This document shows, piece after piece, positions 39,761 through 54,100 of a stretch of DNA of 64,000 bases. The stretch comes from Marchantia polymorpha subsp. ruderalis. Taxonomy: Eukaryota; Streptophyta; Marchantiopsida; Marchantiales; Marchantiaceae. The notes below the pieces were generated by a model. That model saw only the letters and a list, made by a program, of their open reading frames with translations, was not told the DNA's origin and did no database searches. The stretch spans positions 8,660,501-8,724,500 of the forward strand of contig AP031352.1 in NCBI GenBank assembly GCA_037833965.1, written 5' to 3'. The first letter of the stretch is position 1. Each line of letters begins with the position of its first letter. A program made the position numbers and the translations under genes.

Positions 39761-42700
39761 TAAATATTTATCTCATTTGACAATTGTTACGAGGAAAATC
39801 ACAAAAATATTAAAAAACAGAGCCAAATGATGCACGCATACTCAACTCTAACATGTATGTGATTTGACTCCGGGCTACTTTCACAAAAATATAAGAGATT
39901 TGAAATAACTAAACCAATGTTGGGTACAAGCTACATTTTGCCCTATTATGAAGTCCAGAGCAATGATACCTAAACTCAGGTTATTTGGATAACCAGCCGG
40001 GTTTAATTATCACTAACAACATTGACCTATATGAGATTAGAATTTTATTATTATTTAAAAAGGTTATTATTTAAAAATTAAGTTGACTAATTTTTAACTT
40101 TTTTGAAGTAAAGGATATTGATTTTTATGTTTATATAGACTATGAAAAAGAAAGTCATGTAAATAATTTTGGACATATAAAGCTTGAAATTTAAATAAGT
40201 GTAAAATTTAAAAAAAATTATATTTTTTTTATCAAAATTAAGTTTAAAATTTATCGTTTAAAAGATTCAAAACTTAATTTTGAACTTTCAACATTCAATA
40301 TAAATCAATCGAGAATCATGAAGCATTAGATTGACGTATTTACAACACATGACTATATGATGAATTGAATTAATATTAATCACATAATTTATCCATTCTA
40401 AATTTTTAAATTGAAACAATGAATTTTAATGTAGACTTTTACATGTGATATATTGAAATTTGATCATCATTAATTTCTTTTTTCGCACAAGAATTTTGTG
40501 TGATCATTTCAATTAACTATTTAGCTTCAATAAAATACAAACTAATTACGTATAAATTAACTTTTTACAAAAAATTTATGATATTCAGAAATACAAACTT
40601 CAAAATTTTTTACTGACCAAATAATATTAATAAGAATAAAATTTATGGAAAAATCTTATTTTGTAAATCAAGTAAAAAAGTCAAGAGTATTTAAATCATA
40701 AAATCATTATTTGTAAATGATACAATTGTAATGTGTTTAAAATCTAATGTGAAGAATAACAACTACTTAAGATGACAATAAATTTATGTAGATATTGGAA
40801 TATTTGTTAAAATGCCAATCTTGTGTACATTGTAGGTCCATTGCCAAAAAAATCACACACACATTTACGTGATTCAACTCCACATGAGACCGAGATAGAA
40901 GATTCACTAAAGCAAGAATATTAAATTTCGGCTCTATACCCAAGCTTTTGACTATCTCTCTCTTTCCATCAAGTGTACAAATGAAAATGAACTGAAATGT
41001 GCTCATTCAAGGGCCAGGAACCCTAACTGGTATGAGAACAAAGCCTAATTCCTAAGTAACCCAAACACTAACTAAAGGTCAAATCTAACTATGGTCAACA
41101 AAACGCAGATTAACTCTGCATATATGATATATTCTTACAAAATTTATTATATTTTTAGTTTTTGTATAAAATATAACATTTTGACACTATTCAGACTTTT
41201 ATTAAAACTTGGTGTTTGTGAAATGTGTGCAAATTTTTACAAGATTATGTCATATTCAACAATCTTGAGGAATTTACCATTAGAATTCAACATCTATGTT
41301 GATTATTTAGATATAGAAAACGTGATTTAATAATAAAGATGTAATTATTTGATTATTTTTAAAGTTTTAAATTAAAATATTTTTAAATAAATCTTCATAT
41401 ATTTTGAAAACTTTATTTTAAAGATCATAAACATGTTTTTGAAAATGGAATAAATTCAATCTTTGGCCAAAATAATAATGAAAAATTTTATTTTCTTACA
41501 AAATTCGTTTGAATTAAGTATCAATGTCTCCAAGTGATGACTCTATAATACTATGTGAAAACTCCTTAGAAATTGCAACTTTTGCAAGTTTTTGTCAAGA
41601 TCGTTCATAAAGTGAAATTCCTCTAGATTGGACTGGATGATTAGATTTAAAGTGAATTCAATTAACTTCTTTTTTCCTGTTGCTCAGGGCTTGTTAAATG
41701 AGTAAGATTCACTGAAAATAAAAATACGGTGCACTTATTCAGCATGGGAAATAGTCTCCTACGTTTTGATGATGATCTAAATGTACCACACATTTGACGA
41801 GCAGTAACTACTTACTAGGTTTCGCAACCATTGTTATTTAGCCTAGCAATAAAATAAAAGGATTGAAAGTTGGTTGGAGACCTGAGAAGTTTACAAGTTG
41901 ATTTCTTGCTTTGTGTCGTTCAGGGGCTATGTAGCTTTTCATGGTGTTAATGAACAGAGTACTCTGCCATTTGTTTGACCCGCTATTTTTTTTTACTACT
42001 TGTGTTTCAACTGCAGTCGCCACGTTTGACTTTCTATACTTGTGCGCCAGCCAGTAATCTATTCATTTGGACTTGGCAGAGACTTCGCGAGATTTGCATC
42101 TTCTTAGGCTCCCGGTACATTTCTATTTTAATGTCCAAACACAGTGTGCTTTTGATCACAACATTTACTTTCGTGTTGTGTTTTCCTTGTTTTATCCAAG
42201 TGTCACGTTAGCCCAATATTTATGCTCGTATGAAGCATCGGAATTGACCTTTCAGTAAATAGAAACTTTCCAAGCCTACCACATGTATTTTGGGTCAAAC
42301 AAATCGGGGTCTGACTCGGTTGAAACAAATAAGATGAGATGAGAAGACCATAAAGTCGAACAGGGATGAAACCAAACAGGTTACATGGGGCTAGCGCTAA
42401 AGAAGGCCTCAATGACTTCGGTGCGCATATTGTGTTCACGCTACTGAGTAGTCGAGCCCTTTATCATTTGATCACTACCGTTACCCTCCTCTCTCATCTC
42501 TAGATCAGAAACTTCTGCCGCACATTTTTGCTGGCATTTGTCTACTGTTTTCGTCCGAACTCCTCTGCAAGAACTGCTTTCGTCCGCTCTGGCTTCCTTG
42601 CTGGACATTCTCTCTCATATATTAGTTACAAGTTTCTGGAGTTTTCTGATTTAGGCTCTATTAGTCCGTATCTGGATGGTTTGTTTCGAGTTGCTTTATT

Positions 42701-45700
42701 GTTGGCATTTTTGTCAGTAGGTTTTCTTCTGTTTCTTTCGTTTATTCATCTTCTTATTTTACAAATTAATTTTTTGGTCCTTTCCATGTCCCCTCCGATC
42801 ACAAAGGCCTAAGTCCGAAGCTCGGGCAAAACTGCCAAATTTGGAGGATTGAATATTGTAAATGAAAGAAAGGAAGGCCTTTAGAAAACCAGTTTCTTGA
42901 GCCGCCAAGGAAGACTGGCCGGGAGATGCAAATTCCCGGTCATCGGCTCGGGCAATGCTCGAAATCAAACACAGTCGCCAGTCCAGGCAGTACAGGTGCC
43001 TTCACTGTGATATGCGATTTCGAAAGTTATGCTGGTCAAGTCTGAATGTTTTTCCAAGTCTATTACTTTTGCATCATTATCGAAGCAGGATGGTCGAAGA
43101 TACATGATGGCAGGTCATAAACTGGATGATGTACTGCCTACTGTACTCGAGGTTGACGTTTCTCCAGCTCTGCCGTCTATATGATTACATCACAATACAG
43201 TTCTCCAGCCACATTTAGTTTTTATGAAAGCCCATAGTCATCCTCGCAGTATCCCACAGGATATTGGTACGAGCGAACACAATGCGCATAACAGACCTCG
43301 GAACTAGACTCTAGATTCAATCTAAATGTATCTGACATGACTGCAACTACTAGAGCGGGACTTTGCTTCTGGGCGGAAAGGACAGAAGAGAGGGGGAAGA
43401 AGGCCGAGATCTTCTTTTTTTAGCGTTTTTCTTTGTCCTGCATGCACGTCGAATGCAAAACTCTTTTGGTTCTCCATAATGGAAATTTTTATATTTTATT
43501 GGAAGATGGTTTATGGAGATATCAGTGAAATAATTATTTTTGTGATTTTTCTTTCAATGCTACTTATGAGTTTGCTTTATTTTTTTTAAATTTATTTCTT
43601 TTCTTCCTTTGAATCTAGAGAGAACTTGTTGGAAGATTACTAAGATCTAAATAAAAATGTATAAATATATACATAATATATGGTTTTCATAGTCACATTT
43701 TCCACGTGAAATGGGCTGTCATAGAATTTTTTTAATGAAGTTGTAAGAAGATATACGATGGAGTGCAGTGTACACTTGTTTGATCTTTATTTAGTTTAGA
43801 AGCTGTAGACTCATTTCTCTAATACTACCACATAGTGCGGTGCATAATACACTACTAGATATATTCTGATAATATTACCTCGTAAGTATGATTGTCCATG
43901 AAACAATCATGCACTAAGGTTAAGATATGAGCTAGACACTTCACTTATTTGACATTCGAAACTAAATGAAATGCAGTTTTGTCAATATTTTTGTTGGATA
44001 TAGAATAATTTTGAATCTAATCAGCATCTCATGCATTTTTTACTTTAATTTCTGTGAGACAAGATTTTAACATCTGCATTTATTTCATAGGCTTTCTTGT
44101 CCACTTCATTACAAGACTGGATTTTCTTTTTATTTATTCTTTGATTTGGTAGTGTGTTACTACCTGAAGGGGTTAGCTTGATTTTTTACGGTATTTTTTG
44201 TTTTTCCAGAATGTAGTGCTAGACATAGAGAGATCAAACCTAGACTTTTAAAGATTCCAACCTTAGAATTGAGGTTCAATTATAAATAGCATACAAACCA
44301 CACACGCTTGGTTTTGGATTTAACTAGGATTTTTCGATAATTCTTTTTTGATTATATAGAATCTTTGAAAAATGGAGATTATAGCAATAGTGTTAAGATA
44401 TTTAATTTTCTTTCATACGAAATTTTAATAAAATAATAAACTAAGTTTTTGAAAATTTTAAATCTATCAAAGAAAAAGGAAAAATATATCAATATCTTGA
44501 AATGTTAACATTAAAAAATGTTTTGCTCATTTTACATGCATATCCTAAAGTTGATCCTAAAAAACCCATTATAATAGACATATGACAATCTTGTCACAAA
44601 AATATTATCAAAAAATAATTGTTTGTTTTATTTATAATTTGCAACATTCATTTTATTGCTGTAATTTTGTTGTAAATTTTTCAAGTGTTGGAAAATGAAA
44701 AGAATTTCTATAGGATAAAATTGCATAAAAGATATTAAATTTTTTTTGTAAAGAACTCGTATTGAGTTTAGCTCATTATAACAAGATTGATTTTAGTTTT
44801 ACTAAAATAGTACTCTTCATGAAGTTGAAACTGCCATATCAAAAGGTTGTAAGGTGGTTATAAGTAATATTAGATGTATCAAATATTCATCTAGATTAAG
44901 TTATCTTGTATGTGGATGTAAATAATGCTTCAAAAGTGTGTGTATTGTATGTTTTAATCTTTTTACTCATATTAGGTATTATAAATTTAATTCAAATTTT
45001 CTACAACGTATAAATTTTTTGACAAAAATTATTTTTTATTGTTCATTAAAATAACTATAATTCAATCAACAGATTCCAAAAGGTAGATAATTTAGAAACT
45101 TCTTTGTTAAAAAAATCATATTGTTAGCCTTTTGTATTACAATGGATGTGTTTAGTTGAAAATATATCTTTTGTATGCAACACATGAATCCGGTGAAATA
45201 ATACAACATAACATGTTTTATATCTAAAACATAACCAAGGTACATCTTCTAGGCTTAGGGTTCAAAGTGATTCAATTCAAAATTCAATCACTCAGAGCTA
45301 GTTTTCTTTGAATAATGTAGAATTCTAAATTTCACATGCATTTTTTCATTCTTGAAGTCTTAGTAAGATGTGTAATTTTATTGCATAAAATATTTATGAT
45401 GCACTAGCCATGAATAATTTTCTTTCAAATCAACATATTGTTTCATGTACATTTTGGTTTATCTTAACTTAACATTGCTTTTTTAGATAATTAAATTTTT
45501 TTGAACGCCTGTGATATTCATTCATCATTTAAAAGTAGCATCTAATAGAATTATCATGTAACTATTCTCTAATATCACAAGAAAGAATGTATTTGATATG
45601 TGACTTGTAATCTGGCTACATAAGCAATAATCTTTGTCAAATATCTTGAGCTGTAGATAAAAGATCTCACATAAAACACTTTTTGCTTGTTATTCACTAT

Positions 45701-47543
45701 ATGCTCCTTTGTTATATTTTCGATCTGTGATTGCATATAAGAATTTTTTATAAATGCGTACATAGTTTGTGCATGTCAATTTGAACTCTTTTGATCATTT
45801 GTTTGCAATTTATAAAATATATGACTTTCCAATTGCAACTGAAGCTCTTGCAGCTTAATTCTCTTCTTCTTTTGCTTACATTTTTCCATTTACAATAAAA
45901 TAAAATTTGTATATGCTCGTCCTGTGACAAGGTTACTATTTTGGAATGACTTTCTCATAAGACTCTACAACATGCATTGGCTTTTTTCCAATAACACGTG
46001 AAAACGTTTTTTTAGATATTGAGGTTTTGTATAAGCTTGATACTTGTATTTATATCTTTTTATATATAGGTTATTCAGCTTTTAATGTAATTTGTGTTTA
46101 TGTAAGACTGTTTATTTATTTGAAAAAATAACATAGATATCCATGATGTCTTTAGGGGAGACACTGCTTGGTATGGAGAAAACGTAATTGGAAAGGTTAA
46201 ATTGAAGTAATGTTGACATGACTTATGCTGTATTAGAGAAAGAGCCTATCCATGATGATCACATCATCTCCTGGATGATTGGATGTAGTGGTAAAAATCA
46301 ACGCCTTCGAGTGTATCATACGAAGAGGGGTGAACTCTTCTGGATTTAAATGTATAGAGAAATATAGATGCGGACTTTGACATGCTTTTTATGGAGTGTG
46401 CAAGATACTGCAATACTGCAGGCATTGATTATCTTAGTTTGGCTCATTCTATATCATGATAGAGTCAACATATTACCGTTGCTTACAAAGAGCGATGGCT
46501 AGTGGTATGAAAATAAAATTTCTCATTAGAGAATTTTTTGTGTATGCTTTATTTATGTGTGTACATTACTAGAAGGAAATAGTTTGATAATTTTGAGTGA
46601 CGGAAAACAGAATGTTCATTGTGACGCTATTGGAACCTAGCCTCGTTCGCTTCGAGCCTTGTTACACTTTATGGTCGGTTGACTTTGTTCTCGTCCTCAT
46701 CGATCGATACTCACATATGGTCTGCATCCTCGTGACACAAGCTACCCTTGCATTTTCCAGTCATGTTATTCAGATTCACTTCTCCTTTCGTCGTTGGGCC
46801 TGAGGCACATGCTAGTTCTCAGAATCATCTGAAAATGGATCTTGGTCACAAAAGACATCTTGCAGGGTGCGCATTATGGGTTCTAGTGGTCTTAGCATCT
46901 GTACCTTTCAGATTCGTCTGCTTAGAATATGAAGAACTACACCCACTCGACCTATGTAACGTAACAATTGCGACGTTGAGAGTTTCTCCTGTAGTCGCAG
47001 AATGTTCTCCCGATGCACTTTAGTGTGAAAAGTTCGCGCCCACGGATCGGTATGTTTGGCCGTATGTCACCCGTCTGTTGTGAATAAACAAGCCACTCCC
47101 AAAGATTCGAAGCAAAGATTGTCGGAAAGAGAAAGTGGAAGAAGACTTGGAGGCTCAGCATCAGGAGCAAAGCCGCAAAATCCAAGCCGAATGACAAACC
47201 CCACAAATCATGTGCCAAATACTGCCTTTGACTCTCATGGAAATGGCTGCAGTCTACGTTGAGTGAGATCCGGTGCAGAGCATCCAAAGGTCACCAGGCT
47301 GCTTACGGGAATCAGAGCAGCCGGTTTTTCGAAGTTCTAAATGGGGAAGGAGCTTGTTTTCGTCCTTTGGGACTCTTTCAAAAGGCAGAGCTCAAATGTA
47401 CCTCATTCACCGAAAGCAAACAAAAGAAGTGTGTCAAGCTCGCCGCAGCGCTGGAATCTCGTGACGAAAATCCTGTAACGTAAGGAAGAGATTCATACGA
47501 GGGTCGACGAGAAAATCATTGCCAGACACCGTATCTCAGTAGA
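39761..47543. other. Long AT-rich gene-poor region with medium-GC patches
   Basis: AT-rich DNA is broken by medium-GC patches at about 41,800-43,430 and 46,590-48,350. Open frames are short and match no known family. (TA) and poly-A/T runs are common. No structured RNA, transposon terminus or conserved domain was recognised. Confidence 0.45.
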
Positions 47544-47569
47544 CCCCCCCCCCCCCCCCCCCCCCCCCC
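47544..47569. repeat. 26-bp poly-C tract
   Basis: An uninterrupted run of C on the plus strand (poly-G on the minus). Homopolymers of this length and base are rare and can form i-motif or G-quadruplex structures. The length may also be an assembly artefact. Confidence 0.9.
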
Positions 47570-49584
47570 TCTAGCATTGCAACCGTCTTGGGAGGCATTT
47601 TCCCGGTTGGTCCTTGTACAGTCCGCATGTAGGTGAGGGTTGGTCTTCCTTCGGCTTTTTCATATGTCTTGTCGCCCACGACGGTCTTTCATGTCTACGT
47701 GTGGGATCGACCCCTAACAAACCCCTGGCGTTAACCAGCCTCCACCTTTTCTTGTGCGAAGGAGCAATCAACGAGCAACTGCACCATGAGTCCATGACTT
47801 GCCACTTCACCTCTGTCTTCACCCTGAGCCTGTTCCTTCTGTTCATAGTCATTAGTCTCCCGTGCAACCGTCACCTACCGCTCCTGATACCATACCTTTA
47901 ATCGACACCAACCTTTCTACGTGAATAAATGGACCACAGTGTTCCCTCATCGACATTATTGACGAGTTGCACACAGTGGCTTCCGATTTCGACACATGAA
48001 TGCAGCTGCGAACAGTATTTGTTAGATTACGAAGGACGCATACCGGGGAACATACGAGCGATTCGATACCAACTCAGGAGAACATTTGTTCCTCCCAGCC
48101 ATAAAGGCTACTGCAGGACATGAGAGTAGCCGGGACCCGCTCAAAAGTACCTCCCTTGAGGTAATTTCTGCGTAGTAACCTCCATGCCCAATGCACGTTA
48201 CTATGTATTGGAATCTCTCAATTCAGGGCTCCCCGTGCTGTTGAGTCCATTGCCCGAGTTCGTCAGTCAAGAATAGTGTCCAATATCTGAGGTTGAGTTT
48301 TATACTGTCCGTGAAATCTTCTGCAGTCAATTTGCACATACTGGGGTAACATGTCAAGCACCTTAACTCAGAAGAAAAACAATAAAAAATCAGTTGTAAA
48401 GTAGAGGAATATCTTTATTCAACCTGCAGTTGACAAAGTAGCAAATGTCTTGCAAAGTTTACGGATAAACCCATACATGTGGACAAGCATGTGCTCACGC
48501 TAAACGGGTTCAGGCTTTTAACTTTATTTTGCTAAATCATGAAAACATGAATTAAAACCAAAAATATTCCAGAGTCGAAAGGATTAAAAACTTACAGGGT
48601 TTTAAACAAGATTCGGTAGAGTAGAAATAAACCCAGTACATAAATTCTGGTACTTTGAATACATTTTTTTGTCTTAGTGTTGTGTTATAGTAAAGCTCTC
48701 AAGTTTCTCAAAACTTAGAACTTATACATCCTTTTATATAGAAGAAATCATCATGGGAATGAATCAGTTTTATTGTATGAATTTCAAATAGAATGTAGTG
48801 TTCAAATTATCGTAAATTTAGAAACAATCGTATTCCGATATTGTAAGAACTGCTTACAGAATATTTGGGACTGCACTGTTCGAGCAGATGAAAAGGTCAA
48901 TATCTCCCTTCCAGAAAGAAAGTAGCTTTTCATTTATGTAAGTTCTGTTCATCTTCTGAGATTTATGTACAATTATTTAAATGAGTAACTATTTTGGATT
49001 TCTAGAGGTTTTTGGCTATTGTGATCACTTAATTTTTTAGATTTTTTAGAAAATTATTTCTAAAGATAAATTATGTGTTCATTGTATATATGTATTTTTT
49101 AAGTGTAAAAAATATTTCAATTTGGATTTTTTAGAATCAATGTAATGATTTTATAAATCAAATTATTTAAATTCATTCAAAATTTATATAAGTGTGTTTG
49201 GTTTAATGGAAAAATTATACAAAAATTTTATGCACATATCTTTTATGATTACATGTTGTAGTTAAGCAAATATATTTCATTAAAACTAATTAGAAAATTT
49301 ATTCTAAATTTTAAAAATTATATTTTATCTTCAAATTCAGCTTTGTCAACTATTCAATTGGTATTTTTTTCTCGTAAAATTTCGTTTTCAAGTATCTCAA
49401 ATTTGTATTCATAAAGTTTTATCATCATTTTATTCAAAGTTAAAGAACATTTCAGCATTTAGTATCTAATTTAATAATCAACAAAAGTTTGGCCATTTTG
49501 TCACAAAAATTACATTGGGAACAACTTCAAATTGTTCAGGATGGATCATTATCAGTCATTTTAAAAAGTCAATAATGATATATA
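47570..49584. other. Intergenic DNA left of the foldback element
   Basis: Medium-GC DNA to about 48,350, then AT-rich DNA. No recognisable gene or RNA. Confidence 0.45.
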
Positions 49585-49961
49585 GTATTATTTTATAGTA
49601 AATGAGTTTAGTGTTCTGCTTTAAGTACGGAGTTCTTACTTTTATATATATATACATATATATATATTAGTAATCGTAAATGGAAGATAACCAGCATCTC
49701 ACTGAAAAATTAATAATAATTGGTAGGAAAGTCGATATTATTGCTAGAAATTAAAATCATCATTGATAATCATCATTGAATTTGATATTCATTTTAATTT
49801 CTAGCAATAATATCGACTTTCCTACCAATTATTATTAATTTTTCAGTGAGATGCTGGTTATCTTCCATTTACGATTACAAATAAATAAATAAATAAATAA
49901 ATAAAAGTAAGAACTCCATACTTAAAGCAGAACACTAAACTCATTTACTATAAAATAATAC
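49585..49961. mobile_element. Foldback (hairpin) element, TA-flanked
   Basis: The two halves are inverted copies. The outer 60 bases of each arm (starting gtattattttatagtaaat) pair with one mismatch, and an inner 88-base segment (gtaatcgtaaatgg to gaaattaaaat) pairs perfectly. Between these the left arm carries a (TA)n run (about 49,643-49,669) where the right arm carries (AAAT)n (about 49,877-49,905). The loop is about 33 bases and contains two catcattga copies. TA lies immediately outside both ends (49,583-49,584 and 49,962-49,963), as for Tc1/mariner-related miniature elements. No coding capacity. A transcript across it would form a long, nearly perfect hairpin. Confidence 0.9.
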
Positions 49962-51100
49962 TATGTATGACACAATTAGGATTACATTGAAATTGAAACA
50001 TTATCTTTGTGAGTTTATCTTAAGTTTTCTTTCTGGAGAAAAAAGAGAAATGACTGTTTCAGTGAATTTTGGAAATGCAAGCTAATATGAATCCAACTTG
50101 GTAAATTTTAACTAGTCAAAGATCATATATGTTTTATTTTGTGTTCAATATAGGCGTTTAAATCTTTTTTCTAAATAATTCAAGCGAATCTAACATTGTT
50201 ATTCAATAGTAATTCAAATTCAATTGTCTCGCATATGTATTGATTGATCTGAATTGTATTTCTTCATATATATATCTATATATATAATTTCTAAATCACA
50301 AAACCTATGACAAATAGAGAAACTAATGTATCAAGTTTGATTTTACCTCAATGAAGCTTTTCACGGAAACGACGTAAGGCTACTGTACATCTGAACGAAT
50401 TTTGGGTGACAATGTGAAAGAGGTATTCAAGATAGTTCTAGGTCTGCTCAGAAGCGCAAATTTCCTAGAATCAGAATCAATTCTGGTTTGTTTGAGTCAA
50501 AATCAATATACATTGCTAAAATGGAACGAAATGCACGTGTTTGGGTATGTATTTTCGCGTCTGATGTAAAGAGAACAGGTGAAGTTCCGAGCATAAGAAA
50601 ATCATCTGCTCTCATTCGCGAGTTTCTTGTCTAGAACAGCACCCAAAACAATGACATAACATGGCTCATATGGATACCGGATTTATTCTCCACATTGAGC
50701 AGTCTTACGAAAATTAAGTTTTTCTCCGATACAGTTTTCGCTCTTCTATGTTTTTGCCATTCAAATCGATATTCACGGAACTGTTTTATTATTTTCCAGA
50801 ATATCAGATTAATGCTGAAGAATATAAAGTTGAAGATAAACTATCGTAGTGCATTCTGAAAATGCTGAACCAAGAATTTTCAAAGTCCTCCTACGATATA
50901 CACACACCCAACATATAATTTTAGACCCATGAGATTTGAACACATTGCTGGTTTATTATCGTAAGATCATCTACATAAAAAGAAGATATCTTATTGTGCT
51001 GTTACGGTTTTCCATACGAATGAAATAAACAGAATGTACAAAAACACGTATTGAGCATGTCATCCAATGGCAAAAATAGAATCTGTTAAGTTGACAGCAT
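49962..51100. other. AT-rich intergenic DNA
   Basis: Contains (TA)n near 50,265-50,286. No recognisable gene or RNA. Confidence 0.45.
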
Positions 51101-54100
51101 TTATTCCTGCAATTCGTGAGTCACTACTGAGACCTCGGTCGCGGTTGGTGAGACACTCTTGAGGGACAAGTGGAAATATGTGTACTGTACTACTGTCCAA
51201 CATTATTAGTACACGCTACCGTACCACATGAATCTACCTCGGTTGGTTAAGTACAGTACTGGATAGCCTGGAATGGTGCCTCTATGGTTCTACTTTGGTC
51301 CGAAGACCAGAGTCCTGCAGCTCTCGTACTTTTTATTTTTGATTTTTATTGAACAGTTCTCATACTGTTGGAAAAGACGTTAGCAAAATGCGCTGTAAAT
51401 GCAATAAAAATGCTGCAAATAAAGAACTATCAGAGTGAAATATTTAGTCTGGATTATACACTGTGGTCTAGTGATGGGCAACTGATTTCGTGCGAGTTAG
51501 CCAAAACGACCAGCAGAGGCGTATAGACTTTGGCAGAGGCGTGGCTGTACTCGGGCCCTTTAACTGTTGGAAGATTGACAGTGCGAAGCACTTAAGGGAG
51601 GTGTACGCTGTAGATTTGGACTTTGGATTTGCATATGAATTCGCCCATTAAGCAGTGACGGGATGCTAATCGTGAGCAAAATTAGTGGAGAAATTTCCAC
51701 TGGAATCACAATTTGAGTTTCAAAATCGCGTGCTGGGATCCGCCGATCGGGAGTATCCATCCGTCCGCAGGTCGACAGAATATGAGGGAGACGGTATGCA
51801 AGAGTCATCCTAGTTCTACAGCTGTGGGCTAGTACTCACTGCGCGAATGTCATTGGTTCGTGGCTGGGTAAGATCGGGTGCAGATTGCAATCAGTGGCAG
51901 AGAATAATCTGCAACTCTCTGTCCCGGATCCCAGAAGAACTGCAATGCTTTCAGGCTGGCAACAGATTGCAAATGAACGCAATGCAATGATTCTCCAGCT
52001 CGATGGCAATCAGTCTCAAGCTCGCAATCGTTAAGCAAAAGAACGCCCTCCAGGGGGTCTCGTTCTTGCGTGCTACATTGCAATCCCGAGCCTGGACGAG
52101 CCCAACTCTGCTGCGCGTTACTTAGACTGTAACGTGGTAGGTAGAGGCCAAGAACATTATATGACATGAGGTCGAATTGATTGAATCGGAACTACAGTAC
52201 ATAAAAGCGGGTGCACATGACTGTGCGAGCAGAGTTACTCATGAGTAAACCGAGGAGGAGATGAGCCTGCGCCTGCGCCTGTTGTGTCCCGCATGGCGCA
52301 TAATACGGTGATCAATACTCTTGCAGTGTGACAGCGCGAATCGCAGTAGCAAGTGCCAGTACGGACTGTCCAGGAAGGAAGAACTGTGGATGATTTGCGA
52401 CGAGTGATTCGAAAAACGCAACCGGGTACGTGGTGCTCGGAGGACAGGTGATGGAGTCTGCTGTCAAGCTCGGCCCGTCCTGAGACCGGGGAGTGAGACA
52501 AGGTCACATAAATGGGAACCGAATGAATTGTGGATCGACGCGAGAAAGATGTGGGGAGATCTGCAATGCTGCATGCTCAGGTAGGCAGTATTTCGGAGCA
52601 TCATGTGCGTGCGTCCTACTCCGCTGCCTCAGCACTCCAGCAGCACTCCGGATCCGGAGCTCGTCCTGCGGCCAGGAACTCGTGGCAGGGGCCACTTTCG
52701 CTTTTGACCACAATCTGCTCGCAGCCTAGCTCATCATCCAGCGTTGGGTCAGTCGCTCGGAGCTTTGGAGGTGCCGCGATGGTGCCATTTTGGCTGCAGT
52801 GTGGGTGGCGTCCGTCGCCTGGCCATTAAGAGACCGGCAGTCGTGGAGAGATAGCCTGGACTCAAGACTGCCGCGAATTGATGGGAGGTGCAACACGACC
52901 GCAGTCGGCATTCTGGACTCTGGAGTCATTCCCCGTTGAACTAGCAGCGGTGGCATTTTGGAGGCTCCCGCTTTAAGTCGCCAGGGAAGTTGATGCAACA
53001 GAGTCTGGCTCGAGCGCACCGTGAGCCCGGCTTCACAAGTGCATGGGTTTTGCACATAATGTTCGTGCAGGCACTAATGACGCCATTTAAAAGATTGGCG
53101 CCAAACCAACGGTCCAGGTACGGCGAGCCAGAGGGATCATGAACCATGGCCCACTCTGGAGATTTGCAGGCCGAGCAAATGAATGCGCTTCATCAATTCC
53201 ACGCTAAGGCCGCCCCGACCCTTTGCGCGACGTATTAATAAGTTGCGCTCACATGGGTCCAAAGTACTAATGCCTTTTGGTACTCGCTCCCGGTACCTGT
53301 CTGCGTTATCAACCCCCCATCCCCATCGCCATTCGGATAGAAGCCCAGCGCTACTCCTTCTCCTACATTTGACTACTCCACTACAGAACCCTCCGCATCA
53401 CCCTCCAGTACGGTCCGCTCCGGTGTTGTGTAATGTAGTGTAGTGTGTACTTTTCTGTAGCTGCAAGGGAATGGAACTCTCTCCCTCTCGCCCTCTCTCT
53501 TCACTGAATCACTGCCCAGTTTTCTCCGTGCTACTTACTTACTGCACGCAGCAAAAGGCCACATAAACAATTCTCGTCACGTCGCGACGTTTACTTTCCA
53601 GGACGCTACTCCTCGAAACGTATACAGTCGAGTCTGAAGAATATGTCGGCCTCCGAGACAAGGGCTGGCACACTCCGTCCCCGGTGCTGCTCGCTTAGTT
53701 TACAGCACCTTCGTGTGTACGTACAGAGTCACGGGTTGGAGGACGCCTCCTCCTGGGGGCCTGGAGGGCTGGGCGACAGGTCATCTCGAGCCTTGTTCGG
53801 GGTTCGACTGTGTCGACCGAGTCGGGACTGTAATCACTGGATGGACTGGACCTGGACCGGGACGGGCCGGCTCCGTGTACACAGTGTTTCCGGGAGAGGA
53901 CAATGCCGAATCTACCGATGCCCTGAGCTGGGACTGTTGGATGAACATGGTTGGGGGAGGCGGGCCGTAACGTAGTACAGAACCATCCGACGTCTCGAGC
54001 TTTGACCGCAATCGACGCGGGCTTTGACTCCCTTTCGGGATGGCTTTGGACGTACGTGCACCGATGTCTGTGTGTGCGTCTGGATGGGTTCGTCCGATTC

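Noticed and set aside
42528-42812. 94-residue hydrophobic open frame
   Set aside because: Its hydrophobic run comes from T-rich DNA; there is no family match, neighbour or splice context to support a gene.
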